DNA of 64,000 bases, from assembly GCF_030272615.1 (NCBI RefSeq), contig NC_081414.1, forward strand, positions 914,447,648 through 914,511,647, in the 5' to 3' direction. Numbering within the stretch: position 1 is the first letter of the stretch; each line of letters begins with the position of its first letter. The notes below the pieces were generated by a model. It saw only the letters and a program-made list of their open reading frames with translations, had not been told where the DNA came from and did no database searches. The stretch is from Cryptomeria japonica. Its lineage: Eukaryota > Streptophyta > Pinopsida > Cupressales > Cupressaceae. Below, piece by piece: positions 34,916-47,044 of the stretch. The position numbers were made by a program, and so were the translations under genes.

Positions 34916-37900
34916 TCAGGGGCTAGTTAATGCATCAACAACATTCACCAAAGTTTCTACCTTTTCCAGCTTCACCTTGCCATCCTCAATCATATCTCTC
35001 ACAAAATGATATTGTACATCAATGTGCTTGGTCCTAGTATGAAAAATAGGGTTCTTCGCTAGGCAGATTGCACTCTGACTGTCACTATAAATTGTCACTG
35101 TACCCTGTTTGAACTCTATATCTAAACACAATCTCTTTAGCCAGATGGCTTCCTTACAGGCATGAGTAGCTGCCATATATTCTGCCTCAGTAGTGGACAA
35201 AGCAACCACAGCCTATCGCTTGCTCATCCAACTGATTGCACCACCAAATAATGTAAACACATATGCACTGGTGGATCTTCTTCTATCAACATCACCGACT
35301 CAGTCTGAATCCACATAGCCTCGAATATCTAAGGAATGCTCATTTCCTGTTCCATGAAAACATATCGAGTACTCTGAAGTACCCCTCAAGTATCTGAAAA
35401 CTCTTTTTACTGCATCCCAATGTGCTCTTCCTGGATTAGACATATAACGAGAAAGAACTCCCACTGCTTGGGCAATGTCTGGTCTTGTACAGACCATAGC
35501 ATACATCAAACTTCCAACAGCACTCTGATATGGTACTCGACTCATCTCTTCCATCTCCAATGGGGATGTAGGACACTGTGAACTAGAAAGCTTTGTTCCC
35601 ATTGTAATAGGAACACTCAATGGTCTTGAATCCTGCATATTGAATCTTTTCAAAATAGTACCAACATACTTGCTCTGGCCTAGCCAAAGCTTTCTGTTTT
35701 GTCTATCTCTTACAATCTCCATTCCTAGAATGTGCCTAGCTACACCAAGATCTTTTATTTCAAACTTTATCGAGAGCTGAGATTTTAACTCTGCAATCAA
35801 ACCTTTTCCTTTGCCAATAAACAACATGTCATCGACATATAGGGCAATGACCAAGAAACGATCACCATCAGATTTAAAATATATACAGTGATTAGATTTA
35901 GATCGCACAAATCCCAAACTCAACACATATGTATCAAACTTCTAGTACCACATCCTAGGACTCTGTTTTAAACTATACAAGGATTTCTTCAACTTACAGA
36001 CCAAATGACTTTTACCTTTCATCACATAGTGCTCTGGTTGTGTCATGTAAATTTCTTCCTCCAAGTCTCCATGAAGGAAAGTTGTTTTCACATCCATTTG
36101 CTCGATCTCTAGATCATAGGCTGCTGCAATAGAAAGTAAAAATCTAATGGATGTCATTTTGGCTACTGGAGAAAAAATCTCAACATAATCTACTCCCTCA
36201 ACCTGAGAGTAACCTTTTGCAACCAAACGTGCTTTATACTTCTCAATGCTTCCATCTGAACCCATCTTCTTCTTGAACACCCATTTACAACCAACAGGCT
36301 TTCATCCTTCGGGCAATGGTACAAGGTCCCATGTTTCATTCCTCTTAAGAGCTGCCATTTCTTCATCCATGGCTATTTTCCAGGACTCTGGATCATTCAT
36401 ACCAAGAGCCTATTCTACAAATCTCGATTCATCAATGTTAGCATTCAATGCAAATATGCATCTCCAATCATCAGGAGAATACCCATACCTTTCAGGTGGT
36501 TTCCTTTGTCTAGTAGACTTTCGAGCAAGATCTGGTTCAGGTTCAGCTTCAAGTTCAGCTTCAGGTACCTCTTCTTCCTCTGATGATTCAGAACTCATAG
36601 AGCTCTCCTCGACTTCTTGTCTTTCTAAGGGCCTTGATTCAACTTTCTCCGATGTAGCAGGTAGTTGAATCACATCTTTCTTTTGTTCTGTTTGTTCTGG
36701 CTGCACTATAACAGAAGAAGGCTTAGTTTCTCTAAAAATAACACTTCTTAAAAAAAAATACCTTTTGTTCAACAGGATTCCAAAGCTTGTATCCTTTTAC
36801 ACCATAACTGTATCCGATGAAAAATACATTTAACAACTTTGTTGTCCAATTTTGTCCACTTCTCCTTTGGCACATGAGCATATGCTTCACAACCGAATAC
36901 TCTCAGATGTCTAAGTGAAGGCTTGTGGCCCGACCACGCTTCCATTGGCATCTTATCAACAAGAGCTGATGTAGGAGACCTGTTTATCAGGTAGCAGGCA
37001 ATGGCTACAGCTTCAGCCTAGAACTTTTGTTCTAGTCTAGCTCCACTCAGCATACTTCTAGCCTTCTCCATCAAGGTCCTGTTCATTCTTTCTGCAACTC
37101 CATTCTGTTGTGGAGAATACAGAGTTGTCTTCTCTCTTTTAATACCACAATCTTTACAAAATGTGTCAAAATCATTGGAGCAAAATTCACCACCATTATC
37201 AATTCTCAAACATTTTATTGTCTTTCCAGTCTGCAACTCAACCATTGTTTTAAATTCTTTGAAACGACTGAAAACTTTAGTTTTACTCCTAAGAAAATAA
37301 ACCCATGTTCTTCCACTGAAATCATCAATGAAAGAAACATAATAAACTGATCTACCAATAGAAGGAACATCAACTAGACCAAATACATCCGAATGGATTA
37401 GATCCAAAATACATGAAGACTTATGAGAACTCGAATAAAACTAAATGCGGTTTTGTTTACCATAGATATAATGCTCACAAAAATCAAATTCAAGATTGCA
37501 ATGATTCAACCCATCAACAAGGTTCTTATTTTTCAAGGTCCATAGACCCTTCTCACCTATGTGGCCAAGTCTCTGGTGCCATAACATGGTCTTCTCTACA
37601 GGCAACTTTGATTTAGTAGATAGAGCACCCTTGGGTACCCAAAAACCACGACCATCTGTTGAAAGAGAAACCCTCTCCTTTTCCACCTGAGTAGTCTTTT
37701 TCACAATCTTATCAGAAGTACTATTGCACTCAACTGTGCATGCATCGAGCTGGTAAAGTGTACCCAATCTGCTTCCTCTTGCTATCACCATAGCACCTCT
37801 TACCATTTTCACACCTGCTTCAAAAAACTATACATGCACACTCGCATCTATTAGCTTTCTAACAGATAACAAATTCCTTGCTAGTCCCGGGATATGCAAG

Positions 37901-38931
37901 ACACTATCAAATCTTCTAATTCTACCATCAGAAAATTTCATACGAATACTTCCATGACCAACAATATCAAATATTGAGTTATCACCCAAATACACCTTAC
38001 CACCATCAAAATTTTCATACTTACTAAACTAGTTTCTATTAGGAGTCATGTGAAAAGATGCACCTGAGTCTATCAACCATGCATTGTCACCTACACGAGT
38101 GGCCAAAGCTGCAATAAAAGCATCTCCATCTTCCTTCTCAGACTCAGAATCAGAATCTTGCTTCTTCTTCTTCTTCTTCTCGTCTTTGCAGCCCTTTCGG
38201 AAGTGTCCGGGTTTGCCACAGTTCCAGCAAATTGCCTTGGACTTTGTAGGAGATTTTGATCTCCCCTTATTCTTAGACTTAGAACGGCCATGCTACTTTT
38301 CGTTCTTGCCTCTTTCTTTTGGTCTTCCTCGAACACTCAAAGCCTTTTTGGCATTCAGAGAGACCTTCCTTCTCATCTCTTCAGAAAGTAGAGAACCAAC
38401 AACATCCTCCATCTTCAAGGTAATTGAAGTGCTCCCTATGGCGATAACAAGGTTGTCCCATGAGTCTGGCAACGAACATAGCAAGATTTGGCATCTTTCT
38501 TCTTCATCCATTGGCACCCCAATAGAGGTCAACTGACTTACCAACATATTAAAGCTTTCCAGATGCTTAGAAATTCATCCACCTTCTTCCATTCTCAAAG
38601 AATACAATTTCTTCCTTAAGAAGATCTTGTTCACAAGTGATTTCGCTTGGTAGATCTCACTTAGCTTCTTCCAAATCTTCTTTGCAGTAGATTCTTCAAG
38701 GACATTTATCAAAATTGAGTCTGCAAGACACAATCTGATGACACCTTTAGCTTTTCTATCAGTCACATCATATTGTGCGGCTAAAGTCAGATCTGCGGGC
38801 CTATGCTTATTCTCATCAATCGCATCCCATAGATCTCGATCAATCAACAGATCTTCCATTTTCAGCTTCCACATCTCAAAGTTTGTGCCAGAAAACTTCT
38901 CTACATCAATCCTCCCTGATATACTTGCCAT
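34916..38931 (-). pseudogene. Element E gag-pol polyprotein (decayed)
   Basis: ATG 38931 (MASISGRIDVEKFSG), UBN2-type gag to about 38290, and an intact zinc knuckle CWNCGKPGHFRKGC near 38229-38188, followed by a Lys-rich run encoded by CTT repeats (38155-38180). The protease motif LIDSGAS is near 38080. The GAG-pre-integrase region is 37600-37450. The integrase core has HSDVFG, RIDNGGEF and PQQNGVAERMNRT, so the DDE triad is complete (37400-37060). The RT has [17 protein letters not shown] (YVDD at 35839-35828) and TKLSSSQCP-type linker; RNase H has TEAEYMAA and YSDSQSA. Stops near 38575, 38290, 37440, 37018, 35942 and 35300 and several frame changes disable it. Confidence 0.88.
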
Positions 38932-39038
38932 CTTTTCAATCCTGCAACACAGAAATGAAATACTCTGCACAAGCTTCCACTCAAACCTTGATTAGCTCAA
39001 AAAACCCTGTACCCAACAAATAGAACCAAAATTGGCCA

Positions 39039-39051
39039 GGCTCTGATACCA
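39039..39051 (-). other. Primer-binding site of element E
   Basis: Minus-strand TGGTATCAGAGCC is a perfect initiator-Met PBS, 2 bp from the 5' LTR edge. Confidence 0.92.
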
Positions 39052-39053
39052 CT

Positions 39054-39754
39054 TGTAAGGAAGCAAAGGTGCGTGGAAACGCTTCCTACGCTAATCTTGA
39101 GAGGATGGTTATGCAACTTTCAACTTAAATATTACTAAGATATCAAAAAATGCACAATAAAGCATAAACAAAATAGCAATGAACACATAATACAGTGATT
39201 ACCGTGGGAAAACCCTTCTAAGAGAAAAACCCCACCCTCCAAAACTCGCACAATGTATTATCAAATCAAGCAGATTACAATACACTTGCAATGCAAGTTC
39301 TTACAGGAGCGCATCACCACAAATCGAACTCAGAGAGACTCCTTCTAGCATCCAGTCTTGCAAAAAACTCAATAATCAAACTCCTCCCCAAGCCCTCCTT
39401 TTATAGTGATTTTACAACCTGGAAACCACTTGTGGTTTTACAAAACCATGGGCTTAACCACCATGCCACATGGTGCCCATTTTTTGACATTTACATTTCC
39501 AAAATGGAAAAACAACCAGGTTAAAATAGTAATCCCGTCTATAATTTTGTCCCCTAGCTTAGACCTTCTTAAAAGTCACAAAATGAGTCATTAAGGCTCT
39601 AAAAATGGCCCACCTATATTCTACTATGGACAAGACTCATTTTTAACAACTCACTAACCATTTTCCAATGCATAAACATGTGGAAAACTACCTCAAACAA
39701 ATTCTGGAATTTTCCAGAAAAAGACTGCAAGGTTGAGACACATGTTTCTCAACA
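39054..39754 (-). repeat. 5' LTR of element E (701 bp)
   Basis: It aligns without gaps to 34101-34801. The minus-strand start TGTTGAG at 39754 abuts the ATGTA duplication. Confidence 0.95.
39397..39406 (-). promoter_or_regulatory. TATA box of the element E 5' LTR
   Basis: CTATAAAAGG on the minus strand lies 350 bp into the LTR, where an LTR promoter is expected. The same word is present in the 3' LTR. Confidence 0.55.
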
Positions 39755-39759
39755 ATGTA
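39755..39759. repeat. Target-site duplication of element E, right copy
   Basis: ATGTA, belonging to exon 6 of the polygalacturonase gene. Confidence 0.95.
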
Positions 39760-41255
39760 ACTCCTTCAATGTCAACATTGAAGGATCCTGGTCCAATAGA
39801 AATACAGTCGTCTCCTGAAAAAAAATAGTGAACTTACTTTATTAAGAATTCCATCAATAAATAAGTAATTGATTAAAATCAATTTAACTCATCCAGAGTC
39901 ACCAACTAAAATTAATCATTCATTGTATGAGTTAACAAAATCACCTGTTCCTACAATGATGTTTCTAATTTGAACATTGGAAGACTGTCCCACATGAATT
40001 CCATCAGTATTAGGACTGTCACCTGGAGCGTTAATAGTCACACCTTCAACCTCAACATAATTGCAGCTATCGAAGTTTATATGAAACTGCTTGCTGTTGA
40101 TTGAAGTGATCTTTCTAACTATGGTATTCACGGTGCCTGTAAATCTCAATGTCTGTTTAGCAAGGAAAACAGCTTCATTAGATACTACAAATTCTTATAA
40201 TTTAATTGGTTCCAAATTAATGAGGTGCTGTAGATTTTTTAAACAATTAGTAATAGTACAGAAGAGGTAGAAGTAGTACCGTGGGTCCAATCTGATTTGT
40301 CTTCTGCTCATGCAAAACATATAAATCATGGTCAGCTATAGAAAATGACTTATTGAAGATCAATTTTATAAGCAAGAATCCTTGGGCGAACAAAATGACT
40401 CATAAAAGCAAAAAAATGTAATACCTTTCCATTCACCTCTGTCCACCAAGAAGCTCCTCGTCCATCTAAAATTCCTCCACCTTCAACTGTTAAGCCAATC
40501 ACATTCCTGAATTGCAGCCAATAATTTTTGCTGTTATCGCTCCACAAGCTATTATCTGTTGAAGCAATAAGCTTCCCAGCTACCTGCTCAGAACTACAGC
40601 ACATCAGAAATAGTATCTACGAATTTCTAGCTAAATCCCTTTGCAATTGTTATCAGTTGTGAAGTCTTTTGGTGGTGTTTTTTCACTCTTTTCAAAAAGT
40701 CAATAGAAATTCAGAATTAGATACTTCACCTGCACTGTAATCTTGTCACTGTGGCATGGCCCCTCAAAGGTAACTGGATTGATCAGAAACGTCATCTGTG
40801 GTACATATACAACTGATGATCCAGTTGAAGAACAGGCAGCATTCCAAGCTTGAAGAAATGCCTTCATTTCACAAAAACACAAATTAACCAAAGAAGAGTA
40901 ATGATAAAGGAAAATTTCATCAGTTTTGGGTAAACTTTAATTCATTTGAAACTTTCCACTTACCGTGCTATCATCTGTTTGTCCGTCAGCTTTTGCACCA
41001 TAGCTAAGAACATTAAATATATTTTGTGTAGTCTAGTTCAAGCTACCCAAGAGTCTGATAGAACATACACCGGGGATACTGGATGAGAACACAAGAAGAA
41101 CAAACGCATAGAGGAACATATACAGCGCCATATTTTCCATTATGAAAGCACTGACCTTTTTACAGTATAATACAAGAATATCTGAGAGCACTAAACTTTG
41201 AATGACTAAGTTGGGAAGAGAGGGATATTGACGACGAATTCAGTGGTAAGTGTAA

Positions 41256-41263
41256 CTTAAATA
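41256..41263 (-). promoter_or_regulatory. Probable TATA box of the polygalacturonase gene
   Basis: TATTTAAG on the minus strand lies about 115 bp upstream of the start codon, a plausible distance for a plant promoter and short 5' UTR. No experimental support. Confidence 0.4.
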
Positions 41264-43689
41264 GATGTTAAGAGCAATCTACAAAAATGAAATTATTATT
41301 GTTAAGCTGCTGCTTTTCACGGAAGTAAACTAATTTCGACAAAGTCTGCGGCCACCACAATAACCAAAAAAATTAGATGCATGAATTCCAGGATTAGGAT
41401 TATCTCACAGTCCATCGTCAATTCAAGGAAAAAGCGTTCTGCCCTTAGATTTGTCATTAAAGCGAGAACAGGCATGTTTTCTAAAAATTGATATCTACAT
41501 TTCCCCATTTCTTAAGCACTAAACTTGGCACTCAGGCTTCTGGTTCAAGTTACGAGAGATGGTAATAAAACTTCATTCGTGACTTGGAGGGAAATTAACG
41601 CCTATGTTTCAGTCAGAGTGTATTATTTTAGGGTGAATACGTGGGTTTTTGAGTTTATCGACAAGTCCTCCTGTTAAAGCAATATTTAGTCCAATGTAGG
41701 CCATACACACGTTTGAGCCACCGTGAAAATTTACAGCATAAAGGAAGATTAATTAACGTGGGTACGTGGGAAAATATGAACTAGTTAGGAGAGGTCACAT
41801 GTATGCAGAGTTTCGACGAGAGAAAAGGGTGATTAAAATAATTTGTTCAAATATATTTTCGATCAACAGGGAATATGATATACCTTAGCCGTCAAACCCC
41901 TCAAACATCCAATATCTTAACTAGTCGTTCAAACAAATGTTTGTAAACGATGGAAAATCCTGTTTTACGTCTTGTTTCAACTAATCTTCTGTTTCTTTTT
42001 TCCTTTGAAATTAAACATGCTGCTGAAGAATTAATTTTATATGTATATTTATATACGCACACTTTGTTGGCTTATATATATTTTTTTTTATTATGGTTAG
42101 ATTTACAAATGTATTTATGTGTTTTATATTGCATTTTCTAGAATGTTATAGATTTATTTTATTACATCTTAGAATTAGATTTTGAAATTAGCGTCCTATG
42201 AAATAATATTTATTTCTAGTTGCACCACAGACCACCTTCACACACAAAAGATTGACATGTTTATAGGTTGTGCATGCAAGGAGAAATCTTCATGCATCAG
42301 CAGCAAGTTCATGCACCAGAAAATACTCTTTCTAAGAAGACCCTAAAATAACCTATAAGAGATGGTCACATTCTACAAGCAAATCATGATTGGCCTACGA
42401 ACATGCAATGAAAAATACCAATTGATGGACTCAATCTATAGATTCCAAGCCAACAAACAACAGTAATATGATTCAATCATTGTCAGCTACCACATGAAGA
42501 GCAGAATGCCTCCCAATAGTGGCTTCTACAAATTGAAACCCCTTATTTCTATATATCCCTTCCTCTCTATGCAAACAACCAAACATTGGCCTCCTTTCTT
42601 GATCAAATAATATCCTTTGTTCAAAGGGACATAAAACACAAACACAGGAAATATATACTTGAATGCATAAAATATTTCCTAATAAATAAAGAAACATAGT
42701 AGACCACCATTTAATTAAAACAAGGCTCTAATACCATGCACGAATACCATGCACGAATCAAGATCTTCTAGAAGAACATTGACACTTGGTCAATCTTCCC
42801 ACCTTGAAAAGTGGCATGTAACTCCATGCAAGCACGAGAGACAAAAATGACACACCTAAGCAAACTTATATCTAGATAAGAGATATGCATGAGAAGAAAT
42901 ATCCTAGAAGAAAGAATATTCTACACTAACAAAAGGCCCATCATGTATATAAAAATCCTTATACAAGAAAAGTGAAGGGACAATTTCATTTAAAAAATAT
43001 AATCTTTTCTTATTTTTCTAAGTCAAGAAATTTTACTATAACATACTTCTAATTTAACCATTGCAGACAATAAATATATTCAACTTTTGATGCCCTAAAA
43101 GTAGGACTTTTGGCCTTCTATTAGGTTGAAGCATTTCTCCGCCTTAGGATGAACTTGTCATATAAATTCAATATAGATTATTTATATATAATAACATCAT
43201 ACAATATAACTTTACCAATTATTCTCGAGTTAGTAACTTCTCCTTTGGATTTGACTCATCATAAACTATTACAAACATAGATGATAATATGTCTTGAGGA
43301 AGAGAATAGTATTAAAAATAATGCAAATTTCACTTCAGCATTTTCTTCTTATTTTGAAGTTGTGTTGCTTAAATGTTAAACAATAATGAATAATAAAAAT
43401 TGAAATGGAATAAAATTCAAGAAGATTATATTATAAAAAATTAGGTTACATCTTGAATTAAAAAGTTTGTACAAGCTTAAGTTGTCAACTGGCAGTCTTA
43501 AGACTTTTTAAAATTGTTTGTTATTTATAGGTCAATAATTATGAAGTTTGGATTTTATCATACTTTTAAAAGAATTAATGGGATATATCATTCATATGGC
43601 ATAACTATATATAAATATTACATTGGTTGCTACGGTTGTTGAGCACTTTTATTTTTATAATAGTTATTGGCAACTGCTTCTATTTTCTC
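41264..43689. other. AT-rich intergenic stretch upstream of polygalacturonase
   Basis: No gene is supported. 41300-41900 is presumably promoter and upstream flank. 42180-43680 is AT-rich and holds a possible LTR fossil (PBS-like word at 42724). Open frames here are short and lack homology. Confidence 0.5.
42724..42737 (-). other. Possible primer-binding-site fossil
   Basis: Minus strand TGGTATTAGAGCCT resembles the initiator-Met PBS and is followed on the plus strand by TGCACGAAT, which could be an LTR edge. A 13-bp direct repeat (ACCATGCACGAAT) lies here. No partner LTR or coding region was found. Confidence 0.25.
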
Positions 43690-44064
43690 CTGGGCACTCA
43701 GACAAACCATTATGTTGAGGCAAATGCAGCCTAAATTGGGCTTAAGATGGCTATCCGTGGAGGATTCAAGAAAGTTTGGCTAGAAAGTCATTTTCTAAAT
43801 CTAATCAACTGTTTGATTAAAAAGACTACCCCTAGTTGGACGATTAATCATTTAAGGCAAGAGTGCTTCGATATGATTGCCAAATTTCAGGCAATTCAAA
43901 TTTCGCATGGTTTGAGGAAGGGTACCAGGCCTGAAAACCACGTGGCAAATATCGACGTGGCTAGAGATGATGAAAAGTTGTGGTGGGAAGGGGAATGCTT
44001 TCCATTTCATTTGAGTGAACTAGTGAGGGAGGACGTTGATAATCTCTCTCATATAGAACATTAA
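43690..44064 (+). pseudogene. RNase H fragment of a retroelement
   Basis: The frame reads NHYVEANAA, a TAA at about 43735, then IGLKMAIRGGFKKVWLESH and, later, RPENHVANIDVA. This follows the RVT_3-type RNase H pattern: Glu of the YAEA motif, GFKKVWLEGD, and the C-terminal ADxLAN motif. The second and last catalytic Asp positions are changed (H and E/N). It is truncated at the 5' side and probably the 3' end of a LINE. An AATAAAA word follows at 44099. Confidence 0.5.
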
Positions 44065-44195
44065 TTATGACAGTTTTTCACATGTGTAAAACTATTCAAT
44101 AAAAGAAGTAGTTTTCCTTGTGGGTTTGGTTTGTTTTTGGTTGTTTGAAGCCTAGTTTTAGTCTTACTAGAAAAATTTACAGAGGCATCAATATT

Positions 44196-45704
44196 ATGGG
44201 GGAAGACAAGAATAGAATGTAGCCATCATCGTGTGACCTTTGGGAGAAAAATGAAGAGGTCTAGAGGGAAGTCGTGGATTTGGGTATGGAACCACTTGTT
44301 AGAAAACTCCATGGCTAAAACCACAAGCTCACAGATTTTTTTGTTAGAAACTATAATAATGGGGTTCTAAGCATGTATAGGGTGGAGTTCAGCATTGATG
44401 AACCCTTCATTCCTGAGATTGGGCTTAGCATGGAGGGTAAAAAATTCTATAGGGAGAGAAAAAAATCGGAAGAAGTCCTCTCAATTTTCTATGACAAAAA
44501 GAGTGAAAGAAGTAGAGTCAAGAGGAACCTGGATGGAGGCTACAATCGAATGGATCTTCCAAAGCTCTGGGTGGACTTTGCAGAGTTTATTATGAGGTAC
44601 ATAACCCTCGATTGTCACTATGCTAGTATTTTTCCTTATCATTTCGCTATTCTGAATCACTTTAGGCATGATAAAATAATTTCAATTTCGTTTTATTTAT
44701 TGTCATCTCTCAAGCATTCCATTCATAAGCATTTTGAGGATGAGGAACACCTCATTTTGCATGAGGGGTTAATCCTCCTGATTATGGAGTATGCTAAGGA
44801 TCATGAGGTTAAATCCTCTCTTGTTCTGAAAAACTCTAACTCCTTAGCAAGCCAGGAGGTGCATGATATTTTAGACAAGGAGTTTGGTGAGGCAGAGGGC
44901 AGAATTTCTATGGAATGGAAGGACATCCATGTTTCAGATGATTCAAAATATAAGCCCTCGGAAGATGAGGGTCCCCCACAGAAGCCCACACCTGGCACAA
45001 ATAGTACCAGGGAAAATCCACCTAGATGGGTTGCGAAAAAGTTGAAATCCCCTATTTCTCATCCCCAAGATGTGGGCCCGCAAAATCTTAAAAAACAAAA
45101 GATTCGAAAAAAGGTGGAGATTCAAGGAAAAGGGTGAAATTAAATCAAGCTTTATATTCCCCTTAGTGTGGACCCAAATGAGATTAAATGTGACAAAATA
45201 GATGTTTACAAGCTCCTGAGCAATTCATTTGCTAACAAGGAGAAATGCTTCCAATGGGTTTTTGGTGAAATTAATTTCTTGAAACAAGGGATCAAGGATA
45301 TTGTTGACTCTTTCACTAAGAATCTGACACCTGATAAAACTGATGAACTCCTGAAGTTGTCCCAAAAAAATGTGGAAGATATTAAGGTCATGAAGATAGA
45401 GCATGAGTCTAGGATTGAGAGGTTGGAAAATGAAATCCATGATTTAAAGGGTAAACTCAAGGGCTTGGTGGAGGTTACTAAGGAGGCAATGTATAACATT
45501 GTCAAAGGCCTCAAAAGAGTGAATGAGGAAATCACCTTGTAGAAAGCTCATATGACCAGATCTAACCAATCCTCAGACATTAACTTGGACAAGAAATACC
45601 AGGATGTGCAGGCATCTATAGGGCCCTCTACTAGGACTAGGAGCAAAAAAATAGGAAAGAGGCAGTTCGAGGTTCATCATGGAAGAACTCCAAGAGATCA
45701 ATAA
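44196..45704 (+). pseudogene. Decayed gag-like gene: globular head plus coiled coil, about 500 codons
   Basis: One frame from ATG 44196 to TAA 45702 is interrupted by TAG 44220, TAG 44262, TAA 44316, TGA 45135, TAA 45141 and TAG 45540, and reads sensibly across all of them. The longest open parts are 44373-45137 and 45168-45542. It has an N-terminal head (44270-44830) with words such as DFFVRNYNNGVLSM and FSIDEPFIPEIGLSM, then an acidic Pro/Ser/Lys linker, then a coiled coil (45350-45540) and a basic tail. The head resembles the N-terminal region of element A ORF2 loosely (a V-x-F-x-I... GL pattern). Family unrecognised; retroelement-derived is the best guess. Confidence 0.45.
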
Positions 45705-47044
45705 CAGAGTGATCCGGAAGAATGCTTGTTTTTAGCTAGTGTTTTTTGTTTCCAGTGTGTTTTTTGTGGTTTGACTCTCTAGGGTGCGTCCCCCATTTCT
45801 ATTTTTGTTTAGCAACTGGTTAGACTTTGGTTAACTATGTTTATTTTTTGGATGGATTTGGGTTTTGGTTTCCTGTAAAACACGTTTATCTTAATAAAAA
45901 ATTGCTTCGATTTTCTCTAGTATAAATATTGTTCCCTATTTATCAAATAAATCATTCAAAATTCACCTTTATTTCATCATCGTAATCCTCGTATTTCTCT
46001 TGAGATAAATAACTCCCACATTAAGAGTGATATCATCATCAACATCACCAATTAATTTTTAGTTTTTAGTTTGACTAGGGGCACAATCTTCTTTGTCTTT
46101 CTATCGCTTGTGTATCCTTTCTTTCTTATGTATGTTGTCTCTTTCTTTTTCATCTATAACATAATTAATTAGTGAATTAAATACATAAATTATTATAACT
46201 TATTTATTAATATTAAAAGGGTATATATTTGGATGAAAAGGGTGATGTTTGGGTATGCTCAAATTTAGGTGTATACACATGTAAATGACAATGCATTGAT
46301 ATATTAATATGGCTAAAAGTTATTTATAGATAGAAAATACCTAAAAGTGTTGTAAATAGGGGATTCACTTTCATTTATAAGGTTCAAGTTATAAATTAAT
46401 TAGGAGGAATTACGTGCATTAAAATAATTTTGAAGATATACTTGGTGATAATTATAATCTATTGTAGAAAATTTGAGTATTTAAGATATATATCTTTGTA
46501 GGTGAGTATAATATTGTGGACTCTTTATTATATTTAAAACATTATTTTAATGAAGCATGTTATTTCTAAATGATTCAACAAAGGAAATGATTTAGTCCTT
46601 CATTTCATAATACATCTTTCTTTTTTTATATAATTAAACTACTAGATAGGGCGAATCCCCTTCATTTTATATGAAACAAAATATATATTATCAAAGAGTT
46701 CCAGATAAAAAATGCAATATTCCCTACAATACCGATTGATCTAATTATGCTCATTTAGAGAAATCATCTAACACTATCTACAAACTCAAAGAGTCCTACA
46801 CGAAATTACAAAATTTCCCTAAGCCCCAAATAATACTCAAACTGACATTTAAAATTCTATAAAAATTAATGACTGTCTACTATTTTCCAATCCTTTAGGT
46901 CGCCTCCATACATCAAATTATCCTAGCCAGAATACATATTCAACTAAGGCTAAGAAAGAAACTCTGTCAAAATATAGGCGCAGGGTAATTTCAAGGTAAT
47001 GGGTCACAAATTGGCGGAAGTCCACACGTTGAAAAAACTCGCTA
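45705..47044. other. AT-rich spacer left of duplication copy 2
   Basis: T-rich 3' flank to about 45920, then AT-rich DNA with no coding frame, RNA gene or recognisable repeat edge. Confidence 0.5.
45894..45899 (+). terminator. Polyadenylation signal after the gag-like pseudogene
   Basis: AATAAA lies in a T-rich 3' flank about 190 bp after the last stop codon. It is consistent with a former transcript end. Confidence 0.35.

Larger units (their letters stand above)
34101..39754 (-). mobile_element. Element E: Ty1/Copia retrotransposon inserted in polygalacturonase exon 6
   Basis: Both LTRs are exactly 701 bp (34101-34801 and 39054-39754) and differ at about 24 positions (3.4%), some 20 of them transitions. 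Perfect ATGTA target duplications flank it. In minus-strand sense: 5' LTR at the right, PBS, gag, PR, IN, RT, RH, 3' LTR at the left. It is the youngest LTR insertion datable inside the window. Confidence 0.95.
33437..41140 (-). pseudogene. Polygalacturonase (GH28), eight exons, broken by a stop and element E
   Basis: Exons on the minus strand: 41140-40964, 40861-40730, 40583-40425, 40303-40280, 40152-39945, 39814-39755 plus 34095-34074 (one exon split by element E), 33972-33753 and 33670-33437. All introns are GT-AG and the exon sum is 1236 nt, exactly 412 codons. Residues 1-27 are a secretion signal. GH28 motifs are intact: SPNTDG at 210-215, GDDC at 234-237, GPGHG with catalytic His 258, and RIK at 292-294. 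The enzyme would hydrolyse homogalacturonan in the cell wall. Codon 36 is TAG (41035-41033), and element E interrupts exon 6 at codon 252, so the gene is dead unless the stop is read through and E is removed. The family call is secure. Confidence 0.93.

Noticed and set aside
38155..38182. CTT microsatellite as an independent repeat
   Set aside because: It encodes a Lys-rich run inside the gag of element E, directly after the zinc knuckle.
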